DNA of 64,000 bases from Falsigemmobacter faecalis (GCF_003863335.1 NZ_RRAZ01000019.1:1-64000), one strand, 5' to 3'. Positions 16,147 through 25,065 are shown, numbered from the stretch's first letter. Numbers and translations are program-made. Notes: a model not told the origin generated them from the letters alone.

Positions 16147-17306
16147 GCCGGCTGGCTTTCGCGCGCCTGGGCCAGTTCGGCGAGTATCTCCGCCGTATGC
16201 TGGCCAAGGCGCGGCGGCAGATGGCGCAGGACGGGCGTCACCTCGGAGAGATGCACCGGGGTCGCCATCTGGGTGACCTTGCCGTAATGCGGCAGATCCA
16301 TTTCCAGAAGCATGCCGTTGATGCGGGTCTGCGGATCCTCCAGCGCCTCACCAAGCGAGCGGACGGGCGCGCAAAGCAGGTCTTCTGCCTCAAGACGCTC
16401 CAGCCAGTAGCCACGGGTTTTGGTGGCGATCCGGTCGCGGAAGGTCTTTTGCAGGAAGGGTTTATTGGCGCGCTGGCTGGCGAGGTCGGGATATTGCGGC
16501 GACAGATCTTCCAGCTCCAGCGCCTTGCAGATATCGCGCAGCGGGTTTTCTTTGAAGGCGCCCACGATCACCAGACCGCCGTCGGTGGCGTCAAAATAAC
16601 CCGTCAGCGGCATGGCCGCCCAGTTCAGCACCTCGCGGTGCGCGTTCCACTGCGCGGCCTCCTGCATCTGCATGGCCAGAATGGAATCGTAGAGCGAGAC
16701 GCCAACTTTCTGGCCGCGCCCGGTTTTCTCGCGCATCAGAAGGGCGGCCATAATGCCCTGCACCAGATGCATCCCGGCGGTGTAATCACACAAAGTGGTT
16801 GGATAGATCGAACGCGGGACCGAAGGGTCCGAGGTCTTTTCCATCACCCCCGTCATGGCCTGGGCCAGCACGTCCTGGCCGCCCTTATGGGCATAGGGGC
16901 CTACCGGGCCAAAGCCGGTGCCCGAGGCGCAGATGATCCGCGGGTTCAGTTTCGACAGCGCCTCATAACCAAAGCCCAGACGATCCATCACGCCCGCGCG
17001 GAAGTTGTCGACCACGACATCCGCGGTGCGGCACAGATCGAGCAGCGCCTGTTTGCCCTCGGGCGTTTTGCTGTCGAGTTCCACCGAGCGTTTGTTGCGG
17101 TTGAGCGAGGCATAGACCACATTGTTCATCGACTTCTCATCCGAGAGGCCGAAGAAATTGCGCGAGAGATCCCCCGCGCCGGGACGCTCAATCTTGATCA
17201 CATCCGCACCGAAATCGCCCAGAACCTGGGTGGCGCAGGGGCCAAGCATAACTTGCGTGAAATCAATCACCCGCACGCCGGAGAGGGGAAGGGTCGGGGC
17301 AGTCAT
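16143..17306 (-). CDS. Class III CoA transferase (CaiB/BaiF family)
   Basis: A 387-residue family III CoA transferase, which moves CoA between carboxylic acids through an aspartyl anhydride. The likely catalytic residue is Asp174 in 'TTLCDYTAGMHL'; other family text is 'RVIDFTQVMLGPCATQVLGD', 'NRNKRSVELDSK' and 'GLVIVGAFKENPLRD'. It overlaps the FAD oxidoreductase stop by ATGA. In this operon it would activate the imported or oxidised acid as a CoA ester for the adjacent crotonase-type enzyme. The acid itself is unknown. Confidence 0.9.
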   Translation of the reverse strand: MTAPTLPLSGVRVIDFTQVMLGPCATQVLGDFGADVIKIERPGAGDLSRNFFGLSDEKSMNNVVYASLNRNKRSVELDSKTPEGKQALLDLCRTADVVVDNFRAGVMDRLGFGYEALSKLNPRIICASGTGFGPVGPYAHKGGQDVLAQAMTGVMEKTSDPSVPRSIYPTTLCDYTAGMHLVQGIMAALLMREKTGRGQKVGVSLYDSILAMQMQEAAQWNAHREVLNWAAMPLTGYFDATDGGLVIVGAFKENPLRDICKALELEDLSPQYPDLASQRANKPFLQKTFRDRIATKTRGYWLERLEAEDLLCAPVRSLGEALEDPQTRINGMLLEMDLPHYGKVTQMATPVHLSEVTPVLRHLPPRLGQHTAEILAELAQARESQPA

Positions 17307-18670
17307 TGGGCAGTCTCCATGGTCTCAACCAGCGCGTTCGGCGAGGGAACGTCACCGGGGTCGGCGCCCTGGGCGCGCATCTGTTTCTGAATGGCCCGCG
17401 CATCGACATCGCGCAGCGCCACATTGCCCGCAATCGCCAGCGCCGCCGCGATGCCTGAGGCCTCACCCTGCGCCATGCAGGGCGGGATTTCGCGGGAAAG
17501 CTTCTGCGCTTCGCTTTCGACCGAGTAATGACGGCCCGCAACGATCAGGTTGTCGATGCCCTTGGGCAGCAGGGCGCGGTAGGGGGTATAGTAATCGCGG
17601 CCCCGGCAGACGCTGTCGGCAAACCAGCGGCGCTTGGTCAGATCGTCTTTTGTCACCACATATTCGCCCTGCAAAAGGCGGGTCTGGCGGATGCCCATCT
17701 GCTCGGCAGCGCCCAGCATTTTGGCATTCTCAAAGCCGGGGATGTTCTCACGGGCGAAGGCCAGCAGCTTCATCATCCGCTCGCGGCCCTCATATTCAGA
17801 GGCGACCATATGCTCGGGCGACATGCCGTCATAGCCAGGCATATGCGGGCAGTTGCACCAGACGATCCCCGGCAGCGGCGTTTTCAGCCACCACATGCCC
17901 CAGGCCCCGCCGATCACGCGGCGTGCGGCACGGTCGAGGGCTTTGTATTCCTCGGGATGGCTGTATTCAAAAGCCTCCGCCTTCGCGGTATCCACATCGC
18001 AGAGCCGGAAAACCGTGGTGACGATGAACTGGCCCTGCAGATAGCTGGCCCCGGCGGAGGCGCCGACATCGAGATCCCCGGTCGCATCAATGACCATTTT
18101 CGCGCGGATCGCCTGGCGACCCATCTTGGTCTGCGCGACCACGCCGGTCATCTTGCCGCCCTCCATCAGGGCCTCAGAGAACCAGGAATGGGTGCGCAGC
18201 TCTACCCCCGCTTCGCGGACCATATCGAGCGAGACGCGCTTCCAGCAGTCGGGATCAAAGGCAACTGCGTGGATGATCGGCTGCGGCATCCCCGTTGAGT
18301 GGAAGTCAATCGCACCCCAGCGGGACCATTTCTTCCAGGCCTCCCAGTCGGTGCGGCAGTCCTCGGGGGGCGGATAGATCGCGCCGTCCTGGGCCTTCAT
18401 GCGTTCGGTGAATTCCGAGACGATGCCGGTGGTGACGATCTCGGTCCCGGCGTTGACCATGTCATCCAGCACCAGAACCATCCCGCCCGAGGCCATGCCG
18501 CCGAGGTGGTGGTACCGCTCCAGCAGCACGACCTTACAGCCATTGCGCGCGGCCGAGACGGCGGCAGAGGTGCCTGCCGGGCCAGCGCCCACAACGACCA
18601 CATCGCAGTCTGCAACGACCGGAACCTGACCGGCTGCAACAGACACAAATTCTCTGTGACGCTCCGACAT
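17303..18670 (-). CDS. FAD-dependent oxidoreductase (FAD_oxidored type)
   Basis: A 455-residue flavoprotein with an N-terminal Rossmann dinucleotide site 'VVVVGAGPAGTSAAV' (GAGPAG at 28-33), the 'LERYHHLGGMASGG' segment and a C-terminal 'GIDNLIVAGRHYSVESEAQ' motif of the HdrA/FixC-like FAD_oxidored group. I use the ATG at 18670 because GGGAGG lies 7 bases upstream. The in-frame ATG at 18685 overlaps that ribosome site. Partners in the operon are a CoA transferase, a crotonase and a ferredoxin, suggesting oxidation of the imported compound. The reaction is not identified. Confidence 0.85.
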   Translation of the reverse strand: MSERHREFVSVAAGQVPVVADCDVVVVGAGPAGTSAAVSAARNGCKVVLLERYHHLGGMASGGMVLVLDDMVNAGTEIVTTGIVSEFTERMKAQDGAIYPPPEDCRTDWEAWKKWSRWGAIDFHSTGMPQPIIHAVAFDPDCWKRVSLDMVREAGVELRTHSWFSEALMEGGKMTGVVAQTKMGRQAIRAKMVIDATGDLDVGASAGASYLQGQFIVTTVFRLCDVDTAKAEAFEYSHPEEYKALDRAARRVIGGAWGMWWLKTPLPGIVWCNCPHMPGYDGMSPEHMVASEYEGRERMMKLLAFARENIPGFENAKMLGAAEQMGIRQTRLLQGEYVVTKDDLTKRRWFADSVCRGRDYYTPYRALLPKGIDNLIVAGRHYSVESEAQKLSREIPPCMAQGEASGIAAALAIAGNVALRDVDARAIQKQMRAQGADPGDVPSPNALVETMETAQ

Positions 18671-18721
18671 GCGAAGGCCTCCCATGGTAAATAAGAATGA
18701 TCTGGCGAGGGCGGTGCGCTG

Positions 18722-19522
18722 TTACCAGCGCACGATCAGCCGCTCGGAGAGTGACACAAGCGCGAACATCAGCACCGACAGCCCCGAGGACAGAAAGACG
18801 GTGGCGTAAAGAACCGCTGAGCGGAAGTTGAAGGTGCTGTCGAGGATCAGCGCCCCAAGGCCTTTATCCGCGCCGACCCATTCCCCGACGATCGCACCGA
18901 TCACACAGGTGGTGGCCGCGATCTTCAGCGCCGAAAACAGAAAGGGCAGCGAGGAGGGCAGACGGATCTTCCAGAAGACCTCAGATTTTGAGGCCGACAG
19001 GATCCGCGCCAGTTCCAGCGACTGGGGGCTGACCGATTGCAGCCCGCGCACCATATTGACCAGCGTCGGGAAGAAGCAGATCAGCGCCGCAATCACCACC
19101 TTCGCCGTCAGCCCGGCGCCAAAGATCAGCACCAGGATCGGCGCCATGGCCAGCACCGGGATGGTGTTGATGAAGACCGCGATGGGGAAAAAGGCGCGCT
19201 CTGCGGTGCGCGAATGCACAAAGGCCACGGCCAGCATGATCGCGATGGTATTTCCGGCGATAAAGCCGAGCACGCTTTCATAAAAGGTGGGCCAGAAGTT
19301 CGACGCCAGCAGCGGCCACTGATTGACGAAAACCATCGCCACATCTGAGGGCGCGGGCGCGATGAAGGGCGGCACTTTAAAAATCCGCACCCCGAATTCC
19401 CAGGCCAGCAGCAGGGCGATGCCGGTGCAGATGGGCAGGGCGGCTTTCAGGAAACGCTCGCGGCGGATGGCGGCGAGTTGCGGATCGGCGGCGCTGTCCG
19501 CGGCGCGGTCAATGACGGCCAT
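18722..19522 (-). CDS. ABC transporter permease, NitT/TauT (SsuC-like)
   Basis: A 266-residue inner-membrane permease with about six spans. It contains 'WEFGVRIFKVPPFIAPAPSD' near the N-terminus, typical of SsuC/TauC-like proteins, and the EAA loop 'LELARILSASKSEVFWKIRL...PSSLPFLFSALKIA'. The chosen ATG (19522) forms TGATG with the ATPase stop, with GGAG eight bases upstream. The ATG at 19528 is too close to that site. It imports the substrate captured by the binding protein at 20316-21380. Confidence 0.9.
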   Translation of the reverse strand: MAVIDRAADSAADPQLAAIRRERFLKAALPICTGIALLLAWEFGVRIFKVPPFIAPAPSDVAMVFVNQWPLLASNFWPTFYESVLGFIAGNTIAIMLAVAFVHSRTAERAFFPIAVFINTIPVLAMAPILVLIFGAGLTAKVVIAALICFFPTLVNMVRGLQSVSPQSLELARILSASKSEVFWKIRLPSSLPFLFSALKIAATTCVIGAIVGEWVGADKGLGALILDSTFNFRSAVLYATVFLSSGLSVLMFALVSLSERLIVRW

Positions 19523-20319
19523 CAGCATTGCTCCAATATGTCGCGCAGCCGTGAGGCATAGCGGATAAATTCAGGGCTTTCGCGGTCACGGATCAGCCGC
19601 GGATAGGGCAGATCAATATCCACCACTTCCTTCAGACGACCCGGGCGGGCTTTCAGCATCAGAACCTTCTGGCCCAGGAAGACCGCCTCCGGAATGGAGT
19701 GGGTGACGAAGAGAACCGTCACGCCGGTCTCCTGCCAGATGTTCAGAAGCTGCAGGTTCAGGTGATCGCGGGTGATCTCATCCAGCGCGCCAAACGGCTC
19801 ATCCATCAGCAGGATGCGCGGCTGGCACACGAGGGCACGGGCGATGGCCACGCGCTGGCGCATCCCGCCCGAAAGCTCATGCGGCAGCGCATCTTCACGC
19901 CCCTTCAACCCCACCAGTTCCAGCAGCTCTCGCGGGGTGCGGCCCCCCGTGGGCAGACGGATGCCACGGGATTTGCCGATCTCAAGGGGCAGCTCGACAT
20001 TCTTCAGCGCCGAGCGCCAGGGCAGAAGCGTGGCGTCCTGGAACACGAAGGCGAATTCCCGCGCGAGACGCGCTTCCTCCACCGTCTTGCCAAGCACCTC
20101 CACGCTGCCCGAAGCGGCCGGGACCAGATCCGAGACAAGGCGCAGAAGGGTGGATTTGCCGCAACCCGAAGGCCCGAGGACGGAGTAAAAGGCCCCCGCC
20201 TCAATCTCAAGCGACAGATCTTCAATGGCCGTAAACTGCCCAAAGCGCACCGAGGCCCGCTTCAGCACGGCCGCCTTCGGGGTCACCCCGGCTGCGGAGA
20301 GGTCCAGACCCATGGTCAT
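19522..20319 (-). CDS. ABC transporter ATP-binding protein, NitT/TauT (SsuB-like)
   Basis: A 265-residue ATPase with Walker A 'GPSGCGKST', Q-loop 'FVFQDATLLPWRSALKNVEL', signature 'LSGGMRQRVAIARAL', Walker B 'ILLMDEPFGALD' and H-loop 'VLFVTHSIPEAVFLG'. The DATLLPW sequence is characteristic of nitrate/taurine/sulfonate/thiamine-precursor importers. Its ATG overlaps the stop of the binding-protein gene (ATGA), so the importer is a coupled three-gene set. Confidence 0.93.
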   Translation of the reverse strand: MTMGLDLSAAGVTPKAAVLKRASVRFGQFTAIEDLSLEIEAGAFYSVLGPSGCGKSTLLRLVSDLVPAASGSVEVLGKTVEEARLAREFAFVFQDATLLPWRSALKNVELPLEIGKSRGIRLPTGGRTPRELLELVGLKGREDALPHELSGGMRQRVAIARALVCQPRILLMDEPFGALDEITRDHLNLQLLNIWQETGVTVLFVTHSIPEAVFLGQKVLMLKARPGRLKEVVDIDLPYPRLIRDRESPEFIRYASRLRDILEQC

Positions 20320-21380
20320 GCTCCGAATTTGGCCCGCACATCGGCGGTGGCTTCAAGGATTTCCATCGTCATGATGTCGTCAACCGACGGCACCGGGCCC
20401 TGGAACTGGCCGAGCGCGGTATATTGCTCGATCTGTTTTTCCCAGTTTTCCCGGGTCATCTGACCCCAGCCATTGGCTTTGGTCTGCGCGTTGAAGCAAT
20501 ATTCATCCATCAGCATGTCGACGGTCGCCAGCTCATCCGCCAGCACCATATTGGGATAGCGCTTCACCAGCATCTCAACCGCTTCTTTGCGGTTCTCAAA
20601 GGCCCAGGCCCAGCCGCGTGCAGAAGCGCGCATCATGGCCACAACCTTGTCCTTGTGGTTCGTCAGCATATCGTCGGTGGTGTAATAGGGGTTGGCATAA
20701 AGCTGCACGCCCGCATCCCAGAGCGTCAGTTCCACCCGGTCGGGCCCAAGCGCCACCAGCACCGGCGTATTGGTGCGCCAGCCGGTCACCACATCGACCT
20801 GACCGGTCAGCAGCGGTGCCACATCCGAGCCCATCACCGAGATTTCAAGCTGGTCTTCTTTGATGCCATTGGCCGCCAGAAGTGCCTGCAGCAGCACCCG
20901 CGCGGTGCCATTGGTGGCAACTTTTTTGCCGATCATATCTTCCGGTTTGGCCACCGGTTTCGACTTCATCGAGAAATAAGTGAAGGGGTGGCGCTGATAG
21001 CCTGCCGCAATACATTTGATCGGAATTCCGGCGGAACGCGCCAGCATCAGCGAGGGCGAAGAAGAGTAGGAGCCCAGATTGGCTGACCCTGAGGCAACCG
21101 AGGCGATCCCGTCGACGTTCGGCCCGCCCGGAACGATCTCAAGTTTGAGACCTTCTTCGGCGTAAAAGCCCTTCTCGTCGGCGGCAATTTCACCAAGAAT
21201 TCCGTTAGATGCGAGCCAGCCCAGCTGCAGGCGGCAGGTATAAAGATCCTGCGCCCCGGCGGGCAGAATGGTCAGAAGACTGCCACCGGTAAAGGCACCT
21301 GCAGCGGCAAGCGAGGTCCCCAGAAAGCGGCGGCGGGTGGCGGAAAAGTCGGAACGGTTACGCGAAACGGGATCGGTCAT
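20316..21380 (-). CDS. ABC transporter substrate-binding protein, NMT1/THI5-like
   Basis: A 354-residue periplasmic binding protein. It has a Tat signal 'RRRFLGTSLAAAGAF' and probable cleavage near 'LPAGAQDL'. The mature part reads 'LQLGWLASNGILGEIAADEKGFYAEEGLKLEIVPGG', the standard start of NMT1-like proteins. Ligands in this family include sulfonates, nitrate, pyrimidine precursors, aromatic acids and nitriles, so the sequence alone does not settle it. I trimmed the start from 21608 to the ATG at 21380, which has AGGAG eight bases upstream; the longer frame overlaps the divergent LysR gene. It is the first gene of the leftward operon. Confidence 0.9.
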   Translation of the reverse strand: MTDPVSRNRSDFSATRRRFLGTSLAAAGAFTGGSLLTILPAGAQDLYTCRLQLGWLASNGILGEIAADEKGFYAEEGLKLEIVPGGPNVDGIASVASGSANLGSYSSSPSLMLARSAGIPIKCIAAGYQRHPFTYFSMKSKPVAKPEDMIGKKVATNGTARVLLQALLAANGIKEDQLEISVMGSDVAPLLTGQVDVVTGWRTNTPVLVALGPDRVELTLWDAGVQLYANPYYTTDDMLTNHKDKVVAMMRASARGWAWAFENRKEAVEMLVKRYPNMVLADELATVDMLMDEYCFNAQTKANGWGQMTRENWEKQIEQYTALGQFQGPVPSVDDIMTMEILEATADVRAKFGA

Positions 21381-21480
21381 CCTAAGATCTCCTGTCGGGG
21401 GTGCTCCGGCTCTTCGGCCTGGACTGGTGAAAACTGTGGCAGTATGTCGCGGCCGGGCATAGAAGCAATCTTGTCCAGCA

Positions 21481-21501
21481 GTGGTGCATTTTTTGCACCA
21501 C
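21481..21501. promoter_or_regulatory. Perfect palindrome between divergent LysR gene and operon
   Basis: The arms GTGGTGCA (21481-21488) and TGCACCAC (21494-21501) are exact inverse complements around a T5 spacer. The centre TGCA-T5-TGCA fits the T-N11-A layout of LysR operators. It lies 20 bases before the LysR start and 100 bases before the binding-protein start, which is where an autoregulating, co-inducer-dependent LysR protein would bind. Confidence 0.75.
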
Positions 21502-21520
21502 GATTCGGGAGTGTGCCGCC

Positions 21521-22423
21521 ATGCATTCGATATTTTTGCGCTATCTTGATGAGACCGCGAGACAGGGATCGATCCGAAAAGCCGCAGCGGTGCTGAACGT
21601 TTCATCAACCGCGGTAAACCGCAAAATAATCGCTGTAGAAGAGCAGCTTGGCGTCAGATTGCTCTCGCGCACGGCCGAAGGGGTCGAGCTGACGGCAGCG
21701 GGGCGGATCGTGCTGGAACATTGCCGCCGCACGCTGATGGAATACCGTCAGGTGCAGCTTCGCCTGGGCGATATCCGCGATCTGCGCGCAGCACATATTG
21801 GCATCGCCACCATCGATTCGGTCTCGATGGAGTTCCTGCCCCGCGTCCTCGATCTCTTTCAGCAGGAACATTCGGCCACCAGTTTCACCATCAACCACTG
21901 CCAGCCCGAGGAGGTGATGTCCGCCGTTGCCGCCGGAGAAGCGGATATCGGCGTGTCTTTTCTGCTCGATCTGCACCCTGATGTGCGCGCCGTGGCCCGC
22001 CGCGGGGCGGCGATCGGCATCATTTTGCGCGCGGATCATCCGCTGGCAGAGCGCAGCAGCCTGAGTGTGCATGACATCGCCGATTACACCCTGGTGCGCA
22101 CCACGGATGCGCGGGGGCGTCATTCGATCATCGATCAGGTGGTCACGGATTCCATGGTGCAAAGCCAGGCGACGCTGTTTACCAACTCGCTGCCGCTGGC
22201 GCGTCAGATGATCCTCGCCGGGCGCGGGATCGGGCTTTACACGCGGCTGGGGTTTCTAAGCGAGCTGGAGAGCGGCAGTCTGCGCTTTGTGCCGCTGGAT
22301 GCGCAGCAGTTGAATGATCTGCGGATCGGCGTGCTGATCAGCTCAAAACGCCCGCTGGAGCCTGCCTCTGCGGTGATGTGCGACATGATCGCAGACCGGC
22401 TGAAGCGGCTGAACCTTGGCTGA
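21521..22423 (+). CDS. LysR-family transcriptional regulator
   Basis: A 300-residue LysR regulator. The N-terminal winged helix-turn-helix (about 3-62) reads 'RYLDETARQGSIRKAAAVLN' and 'VSSTAVNRKIIAVEEQLGVRLL', followed by a periplasmic-binding-protein-like effector domain. It is divergent from the NitT/TauT operon and only 140 bases away, with a perfect operator-like palindrome between. It most likely controls that operon in response to the imported compound or a product. The 'RKIIAVEEQLG' in place of the usual RxIxxLExxLG is a small departure. Confidence 0.9.
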   Translation: MHSIFLRYLDETARQGSIRKAAAVLNVSSTAVNRKIIAVEEQLGVRLLSRTAEGVELTAAGRIVLEHCRRTLMEYRQVQLRLGDIRDLRAAHIGIATIDSVSMEFLPRVLDLFQQEHSATSFTINHCQPEEVMSAVAAGEADIGVSFLLDLHPDVRAVARRGAAIGIILRADHPLAERSSLSVHDIADYTLVRTTDARGRHSIIDQVVTDSMVQSQATLFTNSLPLARQMILAGRGIGLYTRLGFLSELESGSLRFVPLDAQQLNDLRIGVLISSKRPLEPASAVMCDMIADRLKRLNLG

Positions 22424-22425
22424 GT

Positions 22426-22449
22426 CCCGGGCGGGTTTCCCCGCCCGGG
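22426..22449. terminator. Hairpin between convergent genes
   Basis: A perfect 10-bp stem CCCGGGCGGG / CCCGCCCGGG with a TTTC loop separates the LysR stop (22423) from the aldehyde dehydrogenase stop (22457). It can serve both strands, but there is no T-run. Confidence 0.65.
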
Positions 22450-22456
22450 CAAAGGC

Positions 22457-23893
22457 TTAGAGCGCCTGAGTCACGAAACGGGTGTCAAGATAAGCCTCAA
22501 CCGCTTCCGAGCCGCCTTCGGTGCCATAGCCGCTGTCGCCGATGCCGCCGAAGGGCACTTCCGGCAGCGCAAGGCCCAGATGGTTCACGGTCAGCATGCC
22601 CGCGCGGGTCTCATTGCGCAGCCGCATCGAGGTTTCAGACGAGGTGGTAAAGGCATAGGAGGCCAGACCAAAGGGCAGGCGATTCGCCTCTGCCAGCGCG
22701 TCATCGACGCCCTGAACGCGGTTAATCACGGCGACCGGGCCGAAGGGCTCTTCGTTCATGATTGCAGCATTGACCGGCACATCGGCCAGCAGCGTCGGCT
22801 CATAATAATAGCCCTTATTGCCGATGCGGCGCCCGCCGGTCAGCAGCTTGGCGCCCTTCGAGATGGCGTCTTCCACCATCTTCTCAATCGCCGGGATGCG
22901 GCGCGCATTGGCCAGCGGCCCCATGTCCACGCCGTCGTCCATGCCATTGCCGATTTTCAGTTTTTCGGCGGCCGCTTTGAAGTCGGTGATGAACTCATCG
23001 GCCACGCCGTCCTGCACCAGAAAGCGGGTGGGCGAGACGCAGACCTGACCGGCGTTGCGGAATTTATGCATCGCCATCAGGGAGATAGCCTGCCCCATAT
23101 CGGCATCGTCAAAGATCATGACCGGGGCGTGACCGCCCAGCTCCATGGTCGCGCGCTTCATATGCAGACCCGCAAGGCCCGCGAGCTGCTTGCCGATCGG
23201 GGTTGAGCCGGTGAAGCTGATTTTCTTAATCACCGGATGCGGGATCAGATATTCCGAGATCTCGGCGGGCACGCCGAAGACCAGGTTCACCACACCCGCA
23301 GGCACGCCCGCATCGACAAAACAGGCGATCATGGCCGCAGGCGAGGCCGGAGTTTCTTCCGGAGCCTTAACGATGATCGAGCAGCCGGTTGCCAGCGCGG
23401 CCGAGAGTTTGCGCACGACCTGGTTGATCGGGAAGTTCCAGGGCGTGAAGGCCGCGACCGGACCGACCGGATCTTTGATGGTGATCTGCAGCACATTGGA
23501 GGCGCGGGCCGGGATCACCTGACCATAGGTGCGGCGGGCTTCTTCGGCGAACCAGTCGATGGTATCGGCCGCACCCAGGGTCTCCATGCGCGACTGGCCA
23601 AGCGGTTTGCCCTGCTCCAGCGTCATCAGAACGGCGATGCCCTCGGCGCGGTCGCGCAGAAGCTGCGCCGCTTTGCGCATCACCTTGCTGCGGTCATAGG
23701 CGGAGACCTTTTTCCAGGTCTGGAACCCGCGCTCTGCCGCCTCAAGCGCGGCGTCGAGGTCGTCGCGGCTGGCATGGGCCAACTGCCCGATGACTTCTTC
23801 GGTGGCGGGATTACGAACGGCGATGGTGCGGCCGTCCGATGCGGCGCGCCAGACGCCATTGATCAGAAGCTGCGTGTCAGAATAGCTTGTCAT
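22457..23893 (-). CDS. NAD(P)-dependent aldehyde dehydrogenase, succinate-semialdehyde type
   Basis: A 478-residue aldehyde dehydrogenase. General base Glu251 lies in '[18 protein letters not shown]' and nucleophile Cys285 in '[14 protein letters not shown]'; the cofactor region has '[20 protein letters not shown]' and '[11 protein letters not shown]'. Overall it looks closest to GabD-like succinate semialdehyde or 2,5-dioxovalerate dehydrogenases. The long upstream extension (to 24097) is non-coding; the ATG at 23893 has GAGG six bases ahead. It stands alone, convergent to the LysR gene. Assignment to the superfamily is certain, the substrate is not. Confidence 0.88.
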   Translation of the reverse strand: MTSYSDTQLLINGVWRAASDGRTIAVRNPATEEVIGQLAHASRDDLDAALEAAERGFQTWKKVSAYDRSKVMRKAAQLLRDRAEGIAVLMTLEQGKPLGQSRMETLGAADTIDWFAEEARRTYGQVIPARASNVLQITIKDPVGPVAAFTPWNFPINQVVRKLSAALATGCSIIVKAPEETPASPAAMIACFVDAGVPAGVVNLVFGVPAEISEYLIPHPVIKKISFTGSTPIGKQLAGLAGLHMKRATMELGGHAPVMIFDDADMGQAISLMAMHKFRNAGQVCVSPTRFLVQDGVADEFITDFKAAAEKLKIGNGMDDGVDMGPLANARRIPAIEKMVEDAISKGAKLLTGGRRIGNKGYYYEPTLLADVPVNAAIMNEEPFGPVAVINRVQGVDDALAEANRLPFGLASYAFTTSSETSMRLRNETRAGMLTVNHLGLALPEVPFGGIGDSGYGTEGGSEAVEAYLDTRFVTQAL

Positions 23894-24117
23894 GGAAAAC
23901 CTCAGGGACCGCTTGGCGGTGCATGATCGGAAATGGGCACCGCCTGACTCAGAGGGTCCTGGCGGAACGGCGTCATGTGACAACAGATCGCAGGGGATCG
24001 CAAGCGAAGTCTGCCAGAAGCTGCGAACTTGCTGAAACACCCCAAAATCACGCAAGGATGAGGCGGCGTGAGCGCCTCGTGACGTGCAGACGGGCATTGC
24101 TGTGCTATTATAGTTAA

Positions 24118-24230
24118 ATCAACTGGTTTCAACGCATCGCGTTTCAGGTGGCTTCGGTCCCGTCACAACATGCTCAAAGCCGGATGTGATGGGACAGGGC
24201 GTCTTCTCAGAAGGCGCCTTGTTTCCGTTT
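24118..24230 (+). ncRNA. Candidate small RNA with intrinsic terminator
   Basis: This lies in the 346-base gap between two minus-strand genes. An 11-bp stem GTCCCGTCACA / TGTGATGGGAC (24157-24167 / 24185-24195) is followed by a terminator-like 10-bp stem (24196-24205 / 24211-24220, loop CTCAG) and then GTTTCCGTTT. Three pairs are G.U wobbles when read on the plus strand and would be A-C mismatches on the minus strand, so plus-strand transcription is favoured. A TATTAT at 24106-24111 could be the -10; no good -35 is seen. The 5' end is a guess. Confidence 0.45.
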
Positions 24231-24239
24231 AAGGCCAGG

Positions 24240-24938
24240 CTATCGCCGCCACTCGGGCGCAGCCCGCGCCGCTGTCAGATCGCGGCTTCGACAATTGCTG
24301 CAGACCGGCCCCTCTGTGTCGCGGGTCATGGTGGTGCTGCCGCAGTTGCGACAGCAGAGGGTGTCGCCGGGCCCGGGTGCTTCTGACGGCTGCTCTTCCA
24401 GCGGCGGAACAATCGCCAGCCCCATCACAGGCCGATCCGCCGGAAAGAGCGAAATCTCACCCGAAGGCTCCATCCAGACACCGCTCAGAGAGCCCAGGTT
24501 CTGCACGCCGCGCAGCCGCAGCATCTCTGCCAGCTCCGCCGTGCCGATCTGCCGCGCGGTGATCCCGTCACAGATCATCACCCCATCCGTCAGCAGACGC
24601 CTCGGCTCGCCATCAATCAGGGCCTTCGCCCCACGCCAGCGCCGGATCACCAGATCAATCAGTTTATCAAGCAGGACCAGCATCAGAATCACCAGCATGG
24701 CGTGAAACAGCGGAACCTCGGCGTAGAACATCGCATCTCCCACCGCCGAGCCAAGCGCAATGACCAGCAGAAACTCAACGAGCGACAGCTGCGAGATGCT
24801 GCGCCCGCCGATCCAGCGCAGCAGAGCGATGCTCCAGATCCAGATGACCGCGATGCGAAAAAGGATCTCAGCATAGAAAAGCGGCGGATGCTGACCGGCA
24901 AAAAGCCGTTGGAGATCAAAGGGAAGAACCGGGTCCAT
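24240..24938 (-). CDS. DUF421 (YetF-like) membrane protein with C-terminal zinc ribbon
   Basis: A 232-residue protein. Three hydrophobic segments (about 22-40, 52-68 and 78-96) precede the cytoplasmic DUF421 domain, visible as 'KALIDGEPRRLLTDGVMICD', 'LAEMLRLRGVQNLGSLSGV' and 'WMEPSGEISLF'. The last ~40 residues add Cys196/Cys199 and Cys213/Cys216 ('CCRNCG', 'VCSNCRSRD'), a rubredoxin-like zinc ribbon not usual for YetF itself. Function of the family is unknown; members are often stress-induced. A GGAAC-N17-GGTT match to the EcfG promoter lies just upstream (24962-24987, minus strand). Confidence 0.82.
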   Translation of the reverse strand: MDPVLPFDLQRLFAGQHPPLFYAEILFRIAVIWIWSIALLRWIGGRSISQLSLVEFLLVIALGSAVGDAMFYAEVPLFHAMLVILMLVLLDKLIDLVIRRWRGAKALIDGEPRRLLTDGVMICDGITARQIGTAELAEMLRLRGVQNLGSLSGVWMEPSGEISLFPADRPVMGLAIVPPLEEQPSEAPGPGDTLCCRNCGSTTMTRDTEGPVCSNCRSRDLTAARAAPEWRR

Positions 24939-24959
24939 ACTGTCTCCTTCTCAGCCGGT

Positions 24960-24987
24960 ATAACCCCGCCGGGGCCAGGAGCGTTCC
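24960..24987 (-). promoter_or_regulatory. Weak EcfG-type promoter candidate for the DUF421 gene
   Basis: On the minus strand GGAAC (24983-24987) is followed after 17-18 bases by GGTT in place of the consensus CGTT. The spacing is one base longer and one -10 base differs from the two perfect EcfG sites at 28169-28193 and 32968-32992. It would give a very short leader to the ATG at 24938. A tentative call. Confidence 0.3.
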
Positions 24988-25065
24988 GGTGCCACGCTTC
25001 GGATCCTGCGTGACATTTCCTGCCGCTGCTGCAGGATGGCCAAAGCACCAGGGAGGAATGCAGCC

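Noticed and set aside
21381-21608. N-terminal extension of the NMT1-like binding protein
   Set aside because: It would overlap the divergent LysR gene and place about 76 extra residues before a clean Tat signal; the ATG at 21380 with AGGAG is preferred.
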